Shown here one piece after another: positions 1 through 7,761 of a DNA stretch of 20,364 bases. Origin of the DNA: CAMLDH01 sp966250375 (GTDB lineage: Bacteria > Pseudomonadota > Gammaproteobacteria > Burkholderiales > Burkholderiaceae_D); assembly GCA_966250375.1 (NCBI GenBank), contig CBINHE010000074.1, positions 1 through 20,364 of the forward strand, written 5' to 3'. The position numbers and the translations under genes are program-made. Numbering within the stretch: position 1 is the stretch's first letter; the number at the start of each line of letters is the position of its first letter. The notes under the pieces are model-generated. The model was not told where the DNA came from, ran no database searches, and worked only from the letters and a program-made list of their open reading frames with translations.

Positions 1-244
1 CGATAAGCTTATAGGCCATGGCCTTTATTTCTTTTTTCTTCATACAGGTTTATAGGGGATGAGTTGTAGCCAACGAAGTGTAGGAGCCGTCGACAAGAAG
101 ATGTGAGAATAACCGGATAAGGAGGGTTGGCAGTATCCCATATATATGAGGCACTCTAATCGAGATAGGAAGAAGCCTCATGGTGCACCCTCCCCTACAC
201 CGTTTATAGATCTGCTTTCTGCTACAGGCGGAAGTGCTTCGAAT
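1..244. other. Unassigned left-edge sequence downstream of gshA
   Basis: No recognisable gene was found here. On the minus strand an ATG at 43-41 opens a frame running off the window edge; it encodes a lysine-rich start (MKKKEIKAMAYKLI) but has no clear ribosome binding site. A second minus-strand frame of 43 codons (ATG near 181, TAA near 50) has no recognisable product. An imperfect pair GAGGC/GCCTC at about 149-178 lacks a U tract, so no convincing terminator for gshA is visible. Base composition looks more AT-rich than gshA. It could be the edge of a mobile element or ordinary intergenic DNA; the sequence does not decide. Confidence 0.3.
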
Positions 245-1831
245 TTAAACGCAAAGCTGACTTGGCGTCCTTGAGTGGTAGTCGGTAATGAATTCATCAA
301 AACTCCCGGCCTGCGTGCGCTCCATCCGCTCCTGCTCCGCCAGCGACGTTTGCGCCAGCGACGTGTAGAAGGCGCTTTCGCCTTCATTCAGAGGACGCGC
401 GCGGAAATCGGCCGCATGCACCGCGCTCTGACGCATCGCGAAGTTTGCGAACGAGCCGCCGTTTGACGCCAACGCAGCCAGGACCCGCGCCGATGGCGTC
501 AATTCCGGCGATTGCAGCTTGTTCAGTTGATTCTGCAACGCGCGCGCATGGACGTCCTCGCCACGTTGCGCATCGAGCAGCGCGGCCACCGGGCGGATTC
601 GCTCGATCAGTTCCAGCCCCCATGCCTGCAATTCGATTGCGGCGCCACCGCGTTGCAAGGCAAGTCCGGCTCGTCGGCCTTCCTTGACCGTGCACGCAAA
701 GTTTTCCGCGTTTTCTCGTCCCTCGGCGTCGTTGGTCGGCGGGCTGTCCTCCAGCGCGCAGTACAGCAGAAACGCATCGAGAAAACGCGATGTTTCCAGC
801 CCGATCCCGAGCGGTTCAAACGGATCGACATCCAGGCAGCGCACCTCAATGTACTGGACGCCGCGTGCGCACAATGCTTCCACCGGCCGCTCTCCGGTTT
901 GGATAACGCGCTTGGGCCGGATCGTTGCGTAAAATTCGTTCTCGATTTGCAGCACATTGCTGTTGATCTGGACCCATTCGCCGTCGCGCCGTGTGCCGAT
1001 TTTTTCATAGGGCGGATACGGCTGGCGCACCGCACGCGACAGGTTGAACATGTAGTCATGCAGCGTGTTGTAAGGCGGCACCAGCCCGGCCTGTGCATTG
1101 CTCTGATAACCTAGATCGCTCATGCGCAAACTGGTGGCATACGGCAGATACAAGGTATCCCCGGACAAGGTCTCCAAACGATGCGGATGTCCGCGCAGGA
1201 ACTGTGCGGACAACGCCGGCGACGCGCCGAACAGGTACATCAGCAGCCAGCTGTATCGATGAAAATTGCGAATCAGCGCGATGTAACTTTCCGATTGAAA
1301 ATGCATGGCGGAGCCGGCTGCCTGCTCTGCCTCCTGCAGCACGCGCCACAAGTGCTCGGCCAGCGAAAAGTTGTAATGGATGCCGGCGATGCATTGCATG
1401 TTTTTACCGTAGCGCAGCGCCAGTCCGCGCCGGTACACATGCTTGATCATGCCGATGTGCGAGGTACCGTACCATGCGATCGGAATCGCCTCTTCGTCTG
1501 GCAAGCGACAGGGCATGGATTGACTCCACAATATCTCGTCGCCAAGCTCCGTATAGACAAAGCGATGAATCGCATCAAGTTCGGTCAATGCTGTAGCGAT
1601 ATCGTGTTCCGCCGGGGTGATAAATTCGAGCAAAGACTCGGAATAATCAGTCGTGATTTGCGGGTGAGTCAGTGCCGAACCAAGCGCGCGAGGATGGGGA
1701 GTAAGCGCCAGATCGCCATGCGCATCGGCGCGCAAAGTCTCCCGCTCGATCCCCCGCAAGCCTTGCGCCAGCAGATCGCGATGGGCATCTGTATCCAATA
1801 GCGCGAGACGGCGGATTAAGAGATTGCTCAA
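245..1831 (-). CDS. gshA: Glutamate-cysteine ligase (gamma-glutamylcysteine synthetase)
   Basis: This cytosolic enzyme catalyses the ATP-dependent joining of glutamate and cysteine, the first step of glutathione synthesis. The protein matches the enterobacterial-type GshA family along its length: GLRGIERETLR near the N-terminus, then SALTHPQITTDYSESLLEFITP, SMPCRLPDEE, YGTSHIGMIKHVYRRGL, RYGKNMQCIAGIHYNFSL and, further on, QYIEVRCLDVDPFEP. The frame is open from an ATG at 1888, but the family N-terminus aligns best with a TTG at 1831. AAAGGA lies 7 bases upstream of that TTG, giving 528 residues, close to the 518 of E. coli GshA, so I chose TTG. It lies 106 bases downstream of fumC on the same strand; co-transcription is possible but unproven. 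No terminator is obvious after it. Confidence 0.95.
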   Translation of the reverse strand: MSNLLIRRLALLDTDAHRDLLAQGLRGIERETLRADAHGDLALTPHPRALGSALTHPQITTDYSESLLEFITPAEHDIATALTELDAIHRFVYTELGDEILWSQSMPCRLPDEEAIPIAWYGTSHIGMIKHVYRRGLALRYGKNMQCIAGIHYNFSLAEHLWRVLQEAEQAAGSAMHFQSESYIALIRNFHRYSWLLMYLFGASPALSAQFLRGHPHRLETLSGDTLYLPYATSLRMSDLGYQSNAQAGLVPPYNTLHDYMFNLSRAVRQPYPPYEKIGTRRDGEWVQINSNVLQIENEFYATIRPKRVIQTGERPVEALCARGVQYIEVRCLDVDPFEPLGIGLETSRFLDAFLLYCALEDSPPTNDAEGRENAENFACTVKEGRRAGLALQRGGAAIELQAWGLELIERIRPVAALLDAQRGEDVHARALQNQLNKLQSPELTPSARVLAALASNGGSFANFAMRQSAVHAADFRARPLNEGESAFYTSLAQTSLAEQERMERTQAGSFDEFITDYHSRTPSQLCV

Positions 1832-1845
1832 TTGATATTCCTTTG
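1829..1845 (-). promoter_or_regulatory. gshA: Ribosome binding site and TTG start of gshA
   Basis: Reading the minus strand, AAAGGA is followed by seven bases and then TTG (1831-1829), which begins LSNLLIRRLALLD. The upstream in-frame ATG at 1888 would add 19 residues (MREFRCAWSPCKK...) that do not look like the family. It also lacks a comparable Shine-Dalgarno sequence. The site therefore decides the start. Confidence 0.6.
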
Positions 1846-1937
1846 CGATTTTTTTACAGGGCGACCAAGCGCACCTGAATTCACGCAAGGATAGCCGAAA
1901 AGCAGAAAATGGATTTGGCGCTTATCCGCCTTTCTTT

Positions 1938-3335
1938 TCACGCCTCATCCGGATGCGTCATGTCCACCGGCTGCACCCAACGGTCGAACTCTTCTTCAGT
2001 GACATAACCCAGTGTCAGCGCAGCCTGTTTCAGCGTACTGCCCTCCGCATGCGCATGCTTGGCGATCTTCGCCGCCTTGTCGTAGCCGATGTACGGCGTC
2101 AACGCGGTCACCAGCATCAAAGAACGCGCCATCAAGTCCGCGATGCGCTCGCGATCGGCTTCGATGCCGCGTGCGCAATGCGCGTCGAAGCTGCGCATGC
2201 CCTCCGCCAGCATGCGCGCACTCTGCAGAAAATTATGGGCAATGAGGGGCTTGAAAACGTTCAGCTCGAAATTGCCGGACGCGCCACCAAAATTGATGGC
2301 AACATCATTGCCGAACACTTGGCAGCATAGCATCGTGAGCGCTTCGCACTGGGTCGGATTGACCTTGCCCGGCATGATCGAGCTGCCAGGTTCATTTTCC
2401 GGGATGCGGATTTCACCCAGTCCGGAACGCGGTCCGGATGCGAGCCAGCGCACGTCATTCGCAATTTTCATCAGCGCCGCCGACAGCGTTTTAAAGGCTC
2501 CATGCACAGCCACCATCGCATCGTGCGACGCCAGTGCGGCAAACTTGTTGGCAGCGCTCCTGAAAGGTAAACCGCTGCTCTGCGCCAGCGCCACGGCGAC
2601 GCGATCGCCGAATTCTGCGTGCGTGTTCAATCCGGTGCCGACAGCAGTGCCGCCGACCGCCAATTCATACAGCGAATGCAGGGTGGCGGCGATGAACCGT
2701 TCCGCATGATCGAGCTGAGCGACGTAACCCGAAAATTCCTGGCCGAGCGTCAGCGGCGTCGCATCCTGCAAATGGGTGCGGCCGATTTTGACAATATCGG
2801 CAAACGCGCGGGATTTTTCATCCAGCGTGGTGCGCAATTCGCGCAATGCCGGCAACAAATCATTGGCCACCGCCAAGCCGGCCGCAACGTGCATCGCGGT
2901 CGGAAAAATATCGTTGGACGACTGACCGAGATTGACCTCATCATTCGGATGCACGGTACGCGCTGCACCGCGTACACCGCCCAGCAACTCCGATGCGCGA
3001 TTGGCGAGCACTTCGTTCATGTTCATATTGGTCTGTGTGCCGGAACCGGTTTGCCACACTGACAGCGGAAATTCGTGGTCGTGCAAGCCGGCGATGACTT
3101 CCTCTGCCGCCCGCACAATCGCATCTGCCTTCTTTGCATCGAGGCGGCCAAGATCGCGATTGACGAGAGCACAGGCGCGTTTGACGGCAGCCAGTGCAAT
3201 GATGAGTTGATGTGGCATGCGTTCACTTGAAATCCGGAAATGCTCCAGAGAGCGCTGTGTCTGCGCACCCCACAGCCGATTTGCCGGCACCTCGATCGCG
3301 CCGAAGGTATCGTGCTCTGTCCTGGTGGCTGTCAT
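1938..3335 (-). CDS. fumC: Fumarate hydratase, class II
   Basis: Iron-independent class II fumarase interconverts fumarate and L-malate in the TCA cycle as a cytosolic homotetramer. The fumarase/aspartase signature GSSIMPGKVNP is present, as are TGSGTQTNMNMNEVLANRA, VHPNDEVNLGQSSND, GRTHLQDATPLTLGQEFSGY and TAVGTGLNTH, all typical of FumC. The longest frame begins at 3362, but the ATG at 3335 has GGAG six bases upstream and gives the usual N-terminus (MTATRTEHDTFGAIEVP) and 465 residues, against 467 in E. coli FumC. The upstream region carries a long perfect inverted repeat (3408-3481), which may lie in or just behind the promoter. gshA follows on the same strand. The identity is certain to family level; aspartase or argininosuccinate lyase is excluded by the overall match. 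Confidence 0.96.
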   Translation of the reverse strand: MTATRTEHDTFGAIEVPANRLWGAQTQRSLEHFRISSERMPHQLIIALAAVKRACALVNRDLGRLDAKKADAIVRAAEEVIAGLHDHEFPLSVWQTGSGTQTNMNMNEVLANRASELLGGVRGAARTVHPNDEVNLGQSSNDIFPTAMHVAAGLAVANDLLPALRELRTTLDEKSRAFADIVKIGRTHLQDATPLTLGQEFSGYVAQLDHAERFIAATLHSLYELAVGGTAVGTGLNTHAEFGDRVAVALAQSSGLPFRSAANKFAALASHDAMVAVHGAFKTLSAALMKIANDVRWLASGPRSGLGEIRIPENEPGSSIMPGKVNPTQCEALTMLCCQVFGNDVAINFGGASGNFELNVFKPLIAHNFLQSARMLAEGMRSFDAHCARGIEADRERIADLMARSLMLVTALTPYIGYDKAAKIAKHAHAEGSTLKQAALTLGYVTEEEFDRWVQPVDMTHPDEA

Positions 3336-3369
3336 GGCCTGCTCCATTCTGAATATGAACAATCCCTTG

Positions 3370-3398
3370 CATGTATCTGACGCGTACTACTGTGTCAC
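3370..3398 (-). promoter_or_regulatory. Possible sigma-70 promoter of fumC
   Basis: On the minus strand, GTGACA (3398-3393) and TACATG (3375-3370) are separated by 17 bases, about 35 bases upstream of the fumC start. The -35 match is good and the -10 match is weak. The -35 lies within the imperfect outer arm of the inverted repeat at 3387-3505, so the repeat may be part of the control region. Confidence 0.25.
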
Positions 3399-3407
3399 GA
3401 GAATCAC

Positions 3408-3481
3408 CCCTCTTCAAGATCTGAGGCTTACCCACAAATCGGCGCCACGCTTTGTGGGTAAGCCTCAGATCTTGAAGAGGG
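3408..3481. repeat. Perfect 31-bp inverted repeat with 12-base loop
   Basis: Arm 1 (3408-3438) and arm 2 (3451-3481) are exact reverse complements over 31 bases, separated by a 12-base loop containing GGCGCC. Imperfect pairing resumes outside: CTACTGTGTCACGA at 3387-3400 mirrors TCATGACGCAGTAG at 3492-3505 (12 of 14 positions). No U tract adjoins either side, so it is not a standard terminator. It stands about 73 bases upstream of the fumC start codon. It may be a recent inverted duplication, a MITE-like element or a cruciform-forming regulatory site. Confidence 0.9.
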
Positions 3482-3540
3482 CAGCGCATATTCATGACGC
3501 AGTAGAACTAAGTAGTCATGCAAAAGAAGCGGTGAATTTG

Positions 3541-3704
3541 TAGGAGCGGGCCTTGCCCGCGATAGCGTGCATGTGCTAACACCTATCGCGGGGTGAGGCA
3601 GGGAATTCGTGCGGCCTTGCCGCACGCCTGCGGAACGATTTGCGCTTGCAAGCGGATCGCCGCCCGGCGCAAATGCCCCCCCCTGCAAGGGAGGCCCGCT
3701 CCTA
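3541..3704. repeat. REP-pair (REPIN-like) element with nested hairpins
   Basis: The element begins TAGGAGCGGGCCT (3541-3553) and ends with its exact reverse complement (3692-3704). The left end (TAGGAGCGGGCCTTGCCCGC) resembles the REP sequences best known from Pseudomonas. Inside are further stems: CCCGCGATAG/CTATCGCGGG (3556-3565 with 3583-3592) and CGTGCGG/CCGCACG (3608-3614 with 3620-3626). Paired REPs in opposite orientation are the usual mobile form, moved in trans by RAYT transposases. It differs in sequence from the REP flanking the RAYT gene at 7762-8277. Confidence 0.75.
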
Positions 3705-3825
3705 GAAAAAATGCCGCGTAAGAATCACAATTAATTTTGCCCCGCTACTTAACTAGTCTGGCCATCAGTTTTGCACGAAAATGAATCAAGCCGCATTGAC
3801 GCAAACCACCGTACAGCGCATTGCA

Positions 3826-3849
3826 TAGGAGCGGACCTTGCCTGCGAAA
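3826..3849. repeat. Third REP-like copy
   Basis: TAGGAGCGGACCTTGCCTGC followed by GAAA matches the left end of the REP pair at 3541 with two substitutions in its first 20 bases. No mirrored partner is visible nearby, so this is a single decayed copy. Confidence 0.6.
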
Positions 3850-4081
3850 CACGCCAGAAAGCATTGTGCATACCTTCGAAAACCATGAAACCACTTGAAT
3901 TTAATCAACGGCATTGCTCCAAAAATAGATTTAAATAGACATAAACAACCTGTCGCGTTTTGCGAATCAATGATGGTATGCCCGCGCACCGAAACGTTCA
4001 GTGATGCGCCGTTGCGCGGAGCCACCCACAGCCAACCGAAAAGCACTTCAACCGAACTCACCACACGACGTTAGACCCGTC

Positions 4082-4109
4082 TTGACTGTGCGTGACTCAC
4101 TCTTTTAGT
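4082..4109 (+). promoter_or_regulatory. Possible promoter of the PAP2-like gene
   Basis: TTGACT (4082-4087) is followed after 16 bases by TTTAGT (4104-4109), about 32 bases upstream of the ATG at 4142. The -35 is near consensus and the -10 matches four of six positions. Confidence 0.35.
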
Positions 4110-4141
4110 CTCTATTACAGCGAAAGCATTGTCATATTTTT

Positions 4142-4840
4142 ATGATTCCATGGATGAAAATAACCAGTCTGGGCGACACCGTCGTGATGATGCCTGCCGC
4201 CGCGGCCATTGTCGTATGGCTCGTAGTCGGTCGCGCATGGCGTATGGCGATGTGGTGGTCCGGACTATTTACATTGGGACTGGTGCTGGTCGCGGCCACA
4301 AAGATTGCCTTTATCGGCTGGGGTATCGGCATACGCTCGCTTGACTTCACCGGCATCAGCGGCCACGCAATGCGCGCTACCGCAGTGATTCCCGTCATTT
4401 TCTATTTAATGCTGCAGAAGTCGCCATCGGCTATGCGGGCAATGGGAATAGGTTTCGGCATCCTGCTCGGCATCCTGATCAGCTTTTCCCGCATCGAAGT
4501 ACATGCCCATTCGATCTCGGAAGCAATGACGGGATGCATGCTGGGCGCCCTCATCGGCCTTGGATTCATGTGGATTTCAGCCCCCTTGCGCAAACCCTGG
4601 TTGAGTCAATGGCTGATCGCGCTCAGCCTCCTCACACTCTTTCCCGCCTCAAATGCGAAACCAGCGCCCACACAACGCTGGATGAATGGCGTCGCACTGT
4701 TTCTTTCCGGCCGCGACAAACCCTATGTTCGGGAAGACTGGAGATCCGCAAACGGCACGGCGACATTTGCGCGCCGACACACTGCCGATTCCCCCCTCAG
4801 TTCCCGCATCGCACAACAAACCCCACCCCCAACAAAATGA
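4142..4840 (+). CDS. PAP2-family membrane phosphatase-like protein
   Basis: This is an integral inner-membrane protein of 232 residues with about six hydrophobic segments (roughly 12-30, 37-60, 79-92, 100-115, 129-147 and 155-170). Two of the three PAP2 phosphatase motifs can be seen. ISGH (72-75) stands for the usual PSGH, and S116-R117 with H123 and E127 stands for SR-x5-H-x3-D, with Glu replacing Asp. The first motif (K-x6-RP) is poor: K54 and R65 are present at the wrong spacing. The family removes phosphate from lipid phosphates such as phosphatidic acid or undecaprenyl pyrophosphate. The substrate here is unknown, and the altered motifs make activity uncertain. The soluble C-terminal tail (from about 171) is not recognised. 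The ribosome binding site is weak; an alternative start is the ATG at 4154. groES lies 209 bases downstream with its own promoter. Confidence 0.75.
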   Translation: MIPWMKITSLGDTVVMMPAAAAIVVWLVVGRAWRMAMWWSGLFTLGLVLVAATKIAFIGWGIGIRSLDFTGISGHAMRATAVIPVIFYLMLQKSPSAMRAMGIGFGILLGILISFSRIEVHAHSISEAMTGCMLGALIGLGFMWISAPLRKPWLSQWLIALSLLTLFPASNAKPAPTQRWMNGVALFLSGRDKPYVREDWRSANGTATFARRHTADSPLSSRIAQQTPPPTK

Positions 4841-4879
4841 AAAATTCGTCCGGCCGGTAGTTCGACAAGGACAATAAAC

Positions 4880-4908
4880 TTGAAAAAACCTTAAACCGCT
4901 CCTATACT
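4880..4908 (+). promoter_or_regulatory. groESL promoter
   Basis: TTGAAA (4880-4885) and TATACT (4903-4908) with a 17-base spacer form a strong sigma-70 promoter. CTTGAAA (4879-4885) followed about 15 bases on by a CCTATA-type sequence could also serve the heat-shock factor sigma-32, but the -10 fits sigma-70 better. Transcription would begin near 4915, inside the CIRCE operator. Confidence 0.75.
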
Positions 4909-4934
4909 TGGCACTCGTCAGGTGAGAGTGCTAA
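4908..4934 (+). promoter_or_regulatory. CIRCE operator (HrcA binding site)
   Basis: TTGGCACTC, nine bases, then GAGTGCTAA matches the CIRCE inverted repeat with one mismatch (G for A at the third base of the left arm). HrcA repressor bound here blocks groESL transcription until heat shock titrates GroEL away from HrcA. The first base overlaps the last base of the -10 box, consistent with direct occlusion of RNA polymerase. Confidence 0.93.
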
Positions 4935-5049
4935 CAATTCTTCTTGGCCTACCAACTTTTCTTGTGCGGCTAAACTGCACAATAAAGCATGATTTGCTGC
5001 AGGTTTGCCGCAAAAAAACACATAACCAATTGATTTTAAAGGAGTCTGT

Positions 5050-5340
5050 ATGAACCTTCGTCCTTTGCACGATCGCATCATCGTCAAACGTCTCGACCAG
5101 GAAACTAAAACTGCGTCTGGCATCGTTCTCCCTGAAGCAGCAGCAGAAAAGCCGGATCAAGGTCAGGTTTTGGCTGTTGGTAACGGCAAGATCCTTGAAG
5201 ATGGCAAAGTTCGCCCGCTCGACGTCAAGGTCGGCGACCGCGTACTGTTCGGCAAATACTCTGGCCAAAGCGTCAAGGTCGAGGGCGAAGAACTGCTCGT
5301 GATGCGCGAAGAAGACATCATGGCAATCGTCCAAAAGTGA
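5050..5340 (+). CDS. groES: Co-chaperonin GroES (Hsp10)
   Basis: GroES forms a seven-membered lid on the GroEL ring and closes the folding chamber in the cytosol. The 96-residue protein is typical in length and sequence: MNLRPLHDRIIVKRLDQE at the start, the mobile loop around ETKTASGIVLPEAAAEKP (about 18-35), and VKVGDRVLFGKYSGQSVKVEGEELLVMREEDI toward the end. AAAGGAG (5038-5044) lies five bases before the ATG. The CIRCE element and promoter lie upstream in a leader of about 135 bases. groEL follows after 139 bases containing two hairpins. Confidence 0.98.
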   Translation: MNLRPLHDRIIVKRLDQETKTASGIVLPEAAAEKPDQGQVLAVGNGKILEDGKVRPLDVKVGDRVLFGKYSGQSVKVEGEELLVMREEDIMAIVQK

Positions 5341-5343
5341 TGC

Positions 5344-5374
5344 GAATGTTCAAACGCGCAGCGTTTGAACATTC
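5344..5374 (+). promoter_or_regulatory. Strong hairpin just after groES
   Basis: Fourteen bases at 5344-5357 pair exactly with 5361-5374 around a 3-base loop. It begins four bases after the groES stop codon. No U tract follows (the next bases are CCCGCTT), so it is unlikely to terminate fully. It could protect the groES 3' end after cleavage or attenuate readthrough into groEL. Confidence 0.75.
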
Positions 5375-5422
5375 CCGCTTGGACAGTCCCCGGACTCTCC
5401 AAGTCCCCGTGCAGACGGGAAT
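5371..5422 (+). repeat. Second spacer hairpin, ATTCCCG-type repeat remnant
   Basis: CTTGGA-C-AGTCC and GGACT-C-TCCAAG form a near-perfect hairpin at 5378-5403. Outer bases ATTCCCG (5371-5377) and CGGGAAT (5416-5422) also pair. The ATTCCCGC...CGGGAAT form recalls dispersed repeats known in Neisseria and other beta-proteobacteria, and a related core stands at 20235-20250. It overlaps the right arm of the first hairpin by four bases, so the two structures may compete. Confidence 0.55.
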
Positions 5423-5479
5423 CCAGTGACTTTACATACGTATCAAGCACCTACAACCGAATTCTAAGGAGTAATAACC

Positions 5480-7129
<1,650 letters not shown>

Positions 7130-7135
7130 TGTCCC

Positions 7136-7165
7136 TCGGTGAAAAGCACGTTTTGTTTTCACCGA
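7136..7165 (+). promoter_or_regulatory. Hairpin after groEL
   Basis: TCGGTGAAAA (7136-7145) pairs exactly with TTTTCACCGA (7156-7165) around a 10-base loop, seven bases after the groEL stop. It has no U tract of its own and lies just before the terminator at 7177-7212, so it may stabilise the mRNA end. Confidence 0.6.
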
Positions 7166-7176
7166 ACTCGATTGCA

Positions 7177-7212
7177 AAAAAGCCCGCAAGGTTTACGCCT
7201 TGCGGGCTTTTT
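7177..7212 (+). terminator. Intrinsic terminator of groESL
   Basis: GCCCGCAAGG (7182-7191) pairs with CCTTGCGGGC (7198-7207) around a 6-base loop, followed by a run of T (7208-7212) and preceded by a run of A. This is a classic rho-independent terminator, and the flanking A and T runs would let it work in both directions. Confidence 0.93.
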
Positions 7213-7248
7213 GTTTGCTGAATTTCTTATGACACCAGCGGAGGATGT

Positions 7249-7725
7249 ATGCGAATACCTATGGGAAAGTCCAAATCGCGTCAAAGGATGCCGAAGATCT
7301 TTCTGGACTCGTCTGCTTTCAACCCGTCTATACCTGCCGAAATGAAAGCATTGCTCCAACTGTTAGAAATGAAAGAAGCTGGTGAATTGGATATAGTTGT
7401 TCCCCATTCAGTGATGACTGAGATAAACAATCCAAGTACCCCTAGCTATGTTAAGGAAATTGCTTGTAGTCAGATTTATTCGATTGAGGTCCAGTTGAAC
7501 CCAGAAGAAAAGATCAAACGCGAGCGAGTCCTATCTGTTGTAACAGGGAATGGATCAAAGGAAAAAATGAGACCGGATGCTTATCACATCTGGGATGCTA
7601 TGAAATATGGCGCTCAGTTTTTTGTTACATTGGATAAGCGGTTGCTAAAGTGCCAAGGACTGGATATTTTTATCAAGAAGCCAAGTGAAATGCTGAGCTC
7701 TTTGTCAGTGCGTAGGTTGGGCTAA
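7249..7725 (+). CDS. PIN-domain protein, orphan putative RNase
   Basis: The 158-residue product has the layout of a PIN-domain ribonuclease fold. KIFLDSSAFNPS supplies the first acidic residue (D20), MTEINNPSTP the second (E58), RPDAYHIWDAM the third (D110, possibly D116) and FVTLDKRLLK the fourth (D129). PIN proteins are often VapC-type toxins or rRNA/tRNA nucleases, but the sequence does not show the target. GGAGG (7240-7244) lies four bases before the ATG. Alternative starts are 7261 and 7288. No antitoxin gene lies directly before it, because the groEL terminator is immediately upstream. Codon use is more AT-rich than the neighbours, suggesting transfer. The last residues and the TAA come from the REP copy at 7710-7745, so the original C-terminus has probably been replaced. 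Confidence 0.7.
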   Translation: MRIPMGKSKSRQRMPKIFLDSSAFNPSIPAEMKALLQLLEMKEAGELDIVVPHSVMTEINNPSTPSYVKEIACSQIYSIEVQLNPEEKIKRERVLSVVTGNGSKEKMRPDAYHIWDAMKYGAQFFVTLDKRLLKCQGLDIFIKKPSEMLSSLSVRRLG

Positions 7726-7745
7726 CGCTTTATCAGCCCAACATC
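7710..7745 (+). repeat. Left REP copy of the RAYT element
   Basis: This 36-base copy is the exact reverse complement of 8302-8337. Internally GTTGGGCT (7716-7723) and AGCCCAAC (7735-7742) form a hairpin with an 11-base loop. The PIN gene stop codon lies inside it. Confidence 0.9.
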
Positions 7746-7761
7746 CAATGAGATGACCTCG

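Larger units (their letters stand above)
3363..4141. other. Gene-free region between fumC and the PAP2-like gene, rich in palindromes
   Basis: This 779-base stretch separates divergent genes. It holds a perfect inverted repeat (3408-3481), a REP-pair element with nested hairpins (3541-3704), a third REP-like copy (3826-3849) and a possible promoter for the downstream gene (4082-4109). Open frames here (for example minus strand 4064-3786) cross the REP copy, resemble no family I know and lack a clear ribosome binding site. I see no gene in it. Confidence 0.7.

Noticed and set aside
1..244. Group II intron 3' end
   Set aside because: No convincing domain V hairpin or intron reverse transcriptase could be recognised.
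512..1114. 200-codon plus-strand frame across gshA
   Set aside because: It is antisense to a conserved gshA and has no family resemblance or plausible ribosome binding site.
3408..3481. Reading the long palindrome as a transcription terminator
   Set aside because: It lies upstream of divergent genes, and no T run follows either arm.
3541..3849. CRISPR-like array
   Set aside because: The repeats are inverted pairs of REP type with unequal spacing, not direct repeats with uniform spacers, and no cas genes are present.
3786..4064. 92-codon minus-strand frame in the fumC upstream gap
   Set aside because: It crosses a REP-like copy and has no known family or clear start signal.
7249..7725. Complete toxin-antitoxin pair with the PIN protein
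   Set aside because: No antitoxin-like gene was found upstream or downstream; the next gene is a transposase.
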